Shown here: piece after piece, positions 61,739 through 64,000 of the stretch
How the letters are laid out: each line of letters begins with the position of its first letter
How positions within the stretch are numbered: position 1 is the stretch's first letter
Assembly: GCF_019649055.1 (NCBI RefSeq)
Contig: NW_026570289.1
Location: 124,001 to 188,000, forward strand
Direction: 5' to 3'
From: Paramacrobiotus metropolitanus
Lineage: Eukaryota; Tardigrada; Eutardigrada; Parachela; Macrobiotidae
Length of the DNA: 64,000 nucleotides
Program-made: the position numbers and the translations under genes
Notes under the pieces: model-generated
Database searches by the model: none
Seen by the model: the letters and a program-made list of their open reading frames with translations, nothing else
What the model was told of the DNA's origin: nothing

Positions 61739-63985
61739 GTTGGGGGCTTTGTTATCTTCATTCTGCCTTTCTGCCTGGAACTGGATTACCAGAATAATTA
61801 CATTTTCGACGCTCTGCAACTGGCCGATCAGCACCGAACCTGGCACAAAGGAATCGTGGGAGTGGCTGGGATTTTTATTATGGGCATCGGTATACTAGGC
61901 GCCACTGCGGCCTGGGCTCATAAGGACGACAAAGCGGTCAGGATGCTGATGGCTCTCTTTGGTGTAAGACAGGAATATTTATTTCAATTAATAATTCGGC
62001 AAACAACAGAGAAAAGTCAAGCGATGACACTTAATCATAAGTAACAAGTAACAACTATACCTGCTCTATTAAGCCGATTGGCAGAATGTAGGATTGCAAC
62101 AGACCAGCGTCCTCATTTTTTTGTTTGCAGGTAACCGCACTGCTTGCACTTCTCGGTGGTTTCCAGATCTTTGGCATCGTTTTCATTCAGACAGAAAGAG
62201 ATTTGGTAAAAAAGAAACCAGAAAAATTTATTACAGAAATAAGTTTTTGTCAGTAACGGGTTTTACTTTTGCAGATGGAAACATGGACAAATACCGATTT
62301 GCTGCACAGCATTCACCTGTATAAGACCACACCCAACGGATCTATTCAGGAGGAAATAGATTTCAAACAATCTAAGGCAAGGTGGTCTTCACGGTAGATG
62401 TGGTAGGTCGTTAGCTACAAATATTTGAGATAACCTTGGCGCGTTCCATTTATGCCGCATACTATCGCGCAAAGGGCAGTCTATCTGTACAGATCTGTAC
62501 TAGCACTTAACACAACTCTTAACGTGCTAATACTTAATTCTATTAAGTTATTAAACATTAACACTTCCTACAAAGCGAACGCATATGACCCGCAAATCGA
62601 ATTGCAAGTAGAGCGGAAACTGGTAAAAAAAACGATTATGACAACGTCTGCGTCGACTTTGCTATTACAATCTTGGTGTCTGGGACGGGCCTTCTAAAGA
62701 GAAACGGATACTATTCTTAATTTTACGTGTACTATAATGTGCTGTGGTTTTGGCGACGGTAGCGCGTTGAACTCGATTGGCATAAATGGTGCGAGTGGAT
62801 TTTTCTGCAGTTAACCCTGAACAATGCATTCTTAGCGCGTTGTCTTATCCGTCGACGAACAATTAGAAAAATAATAATGATAAATATACGAGTACAGCAA
62901 TGCTTTAATGTAACTCACAGCAGACAATAAGGGGAGCGGGCACAAGTTCAAAGTGTGTTTGGGATAATTATTTGTATCACCGTTGAATTAGTCAGCGGAC
63001 TGATAATTCGTCGACATTGCCGAAAGTGTTAGTCAACAACTGATTACAGTTCGAGCAATCTATTATCTACCATAGTATTATTATCTACCATAGTATTATT
63101 ATCTACCATAGTATTAAGAAATTCAACATATTGGAACAAGACAAGCGTTGTTTGGCGTAATACGAGTTTAAAAACGGGTGTTATTTATAACTAGTTAGGC
63201 TTATGATATGACTGAATGCTTAATATACTGCTTATGATATCCCTGCATGCTGTTAAAATTAACCACTGTGAATAACTGACCAACATTTTTACTGTTTTGC
63301 AGGGTCAGTGTTGTGGTTCGCAAAGTTATCAGGATTGGCTGGATCAAAAGACCAAAGATCACCTTCAAAATTGGATTTTGGGGCCAAATTTTACACTTCC
63401 GCTGAACAGAACTGACCGCCGGGAAAGCTTCGCGAGACTTCAACATCAGTCAATAGGATACCAAACGTTCTACATGCCACCTCCGTCCTGCTGTAAGGTG
63501 GAGCAAAGCCGCTGCACTATTGATCTGAAAACGCTGGCCGGGTGCTCGATCAGCTCGGATCATGACTTCTGCGATATCTACACTGAAGGATGTGCACCGA
63601 AAATGAACGCCCATCTGGACACAGTTGTACTAAACGCGACGCTGGTCATCGCGTTTGTATTTCTCTTTTTAGAGGTAAGGAGCTCCCAGTTGCACAGTTT
63701 CTGATTAGTTACTCCTGTTCCGATTTTAATTCAGATTATTTTATTAATACACTTTATATACATCTAATTCAGTTTATTTTTTTCCAGCTTGCCGGTTTTA
63801 TTGCCGTACTTTGCTGTGCTTGGCGAACACTGAACAACATGGCTCTCAACTACCACAAAATTAAGGATGATGGAATTCCCCAGCCAGTAACCGGATCCGC
63901 GGGCACAGCTACTCAACTTTCGCTCGAAACAACAAGCTTACAGTCGGTCTCAACAAGCGCACCAAATTACAGAACCTCGTCTTAG
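61739..63985 (+). CDS. tetraspanin (3' five exons; 5' exon missing)
   Basis: Exons are proposed at 61739-61963, 62131-62205, 62275-62376, 63303-63674 and 63788-63985, all joined in phase 0, for 300 residues. Exon one holds the end of membrane segment 1 and segment 2 (GIVGVAGIFIMGIGILGATA). Exon two is segment 3 (TALLALLGGFQIFGIVFIQT). Exons three and four make the large extracellular loop with the diagnostic CCG (GQCCGSQSYQDW), PPSCC and EGC cysteines. Segment 4 (VVLNATLVIAFVFLFLE, LAGFIAVLCCAW) spans the last junction. A cytoplasmic tail follows. The donor after 62376 is GC (AAG/GCAAGG) rather than GT. The membrane protein would organise partner proteins at the cell surface. The exon with the N-terminus is not in the 570 bp before it. 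Confidence 0.88.
62377..63302 (+). other. long tetraspanin intron
   Basis: 926-nt intron with a GC donor and a TTTTGCAG acceptor. It contains the 18-bp tandem repeat at 63059-63112. Confidence 0.6.
63059..63112. repeat. 18-bp tandem repeat, three copies
   Basis: Three direct copies of a unit containing TATTATCTACCATAG in the tetraspanin intron. Confidence 0.85.
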
Positions 63986-64000
63986 AATTATTGCAACAAT

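Noticed and set aside
63059-63112. CRISPR-like short repeats
   Set aside because: Three head-to-tail 18-bp copies without spacers in an animal intron; a simple tandem repeat.

Overview
The window comes from a multicellular animal nuclear genome. The host genes are split by short GT-AG introns, TATA boxes stand at fixed distances from start codons, and there are a tetraspanin gene, several short inverted-repeat DNA transposons, retroelement-tail fragments and a giant LTR retroelement. An ecdysozoan micro-animal such as a tardigrade would fit, but nothing seen fixes the phylum. I see no bacterial genes, rRNA or tRNA.

Region 1 (1-28.7 kb) is a tandem array of five units. Each unit has, on the minus strand, an intronless gene for a small secreted double-psi beta-barrel (DPBB, expansin/barwin-like) protein. 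Divergently on the plus strand lies a multi-exon gene for a small secreted peptide precursor. Units 1, 3, 4 and 5 keep a plus-strand gene; unit 2 keeps only its promoter repeat. In unit 1 the peptide precursor is fused by its last exon to a complete DPBB domain. In unit 5 the peptide gene has lost the stop codon used in unit 4. The unit 4 DPBB gene is frameshifted, and a sixth DPBB copy survives as a fragment. A separate cysteine-rich exon lies on the minus strand at 5.1-5.6 kb. The array is interrupted by four or five MITE-type elements, a 1.4-kb TRIM-like mini LTR element with near-identical 244-bp LTRs, and two retroelement-tail fragments.

Region 2 (30.6-61.2 kb) is one giant Ty3/gypsy-type LTR retroelement of about 30.5 kb. 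LTRs of about 435 bp flank a 1.3-kb leader, Gag (coiled coil, capsid, CCHC knuckle), protease, reverse transcriptase (YIDD), RNase H and a D,D35E integrase with a long basic tail. A further 13 kb of open reading frames follows integrase, including frames of 1545, about 1308 and 501 codons with no recognised homologue, and then 2.5 kb of non-coding sequence. Gag-pol is cut by many frame changes while the large downstream frames are open. The whole element is saturated with CCGAC and its complement GTCGG. It also carries dozens of small hairpins with a constant ACACA or ACAAA loop and variable but complementary stems, in coding and non-coding parts alike. This is the most unusual signal in the window.

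Region 3 (61.7-64 kb) holds the 3' five exons of a tetraspanin gene. Its 5' exon, with the N-terminus and most of the first membrane segment, is not next to it, so the giant element probably sits in its 5' intron or upstream region.
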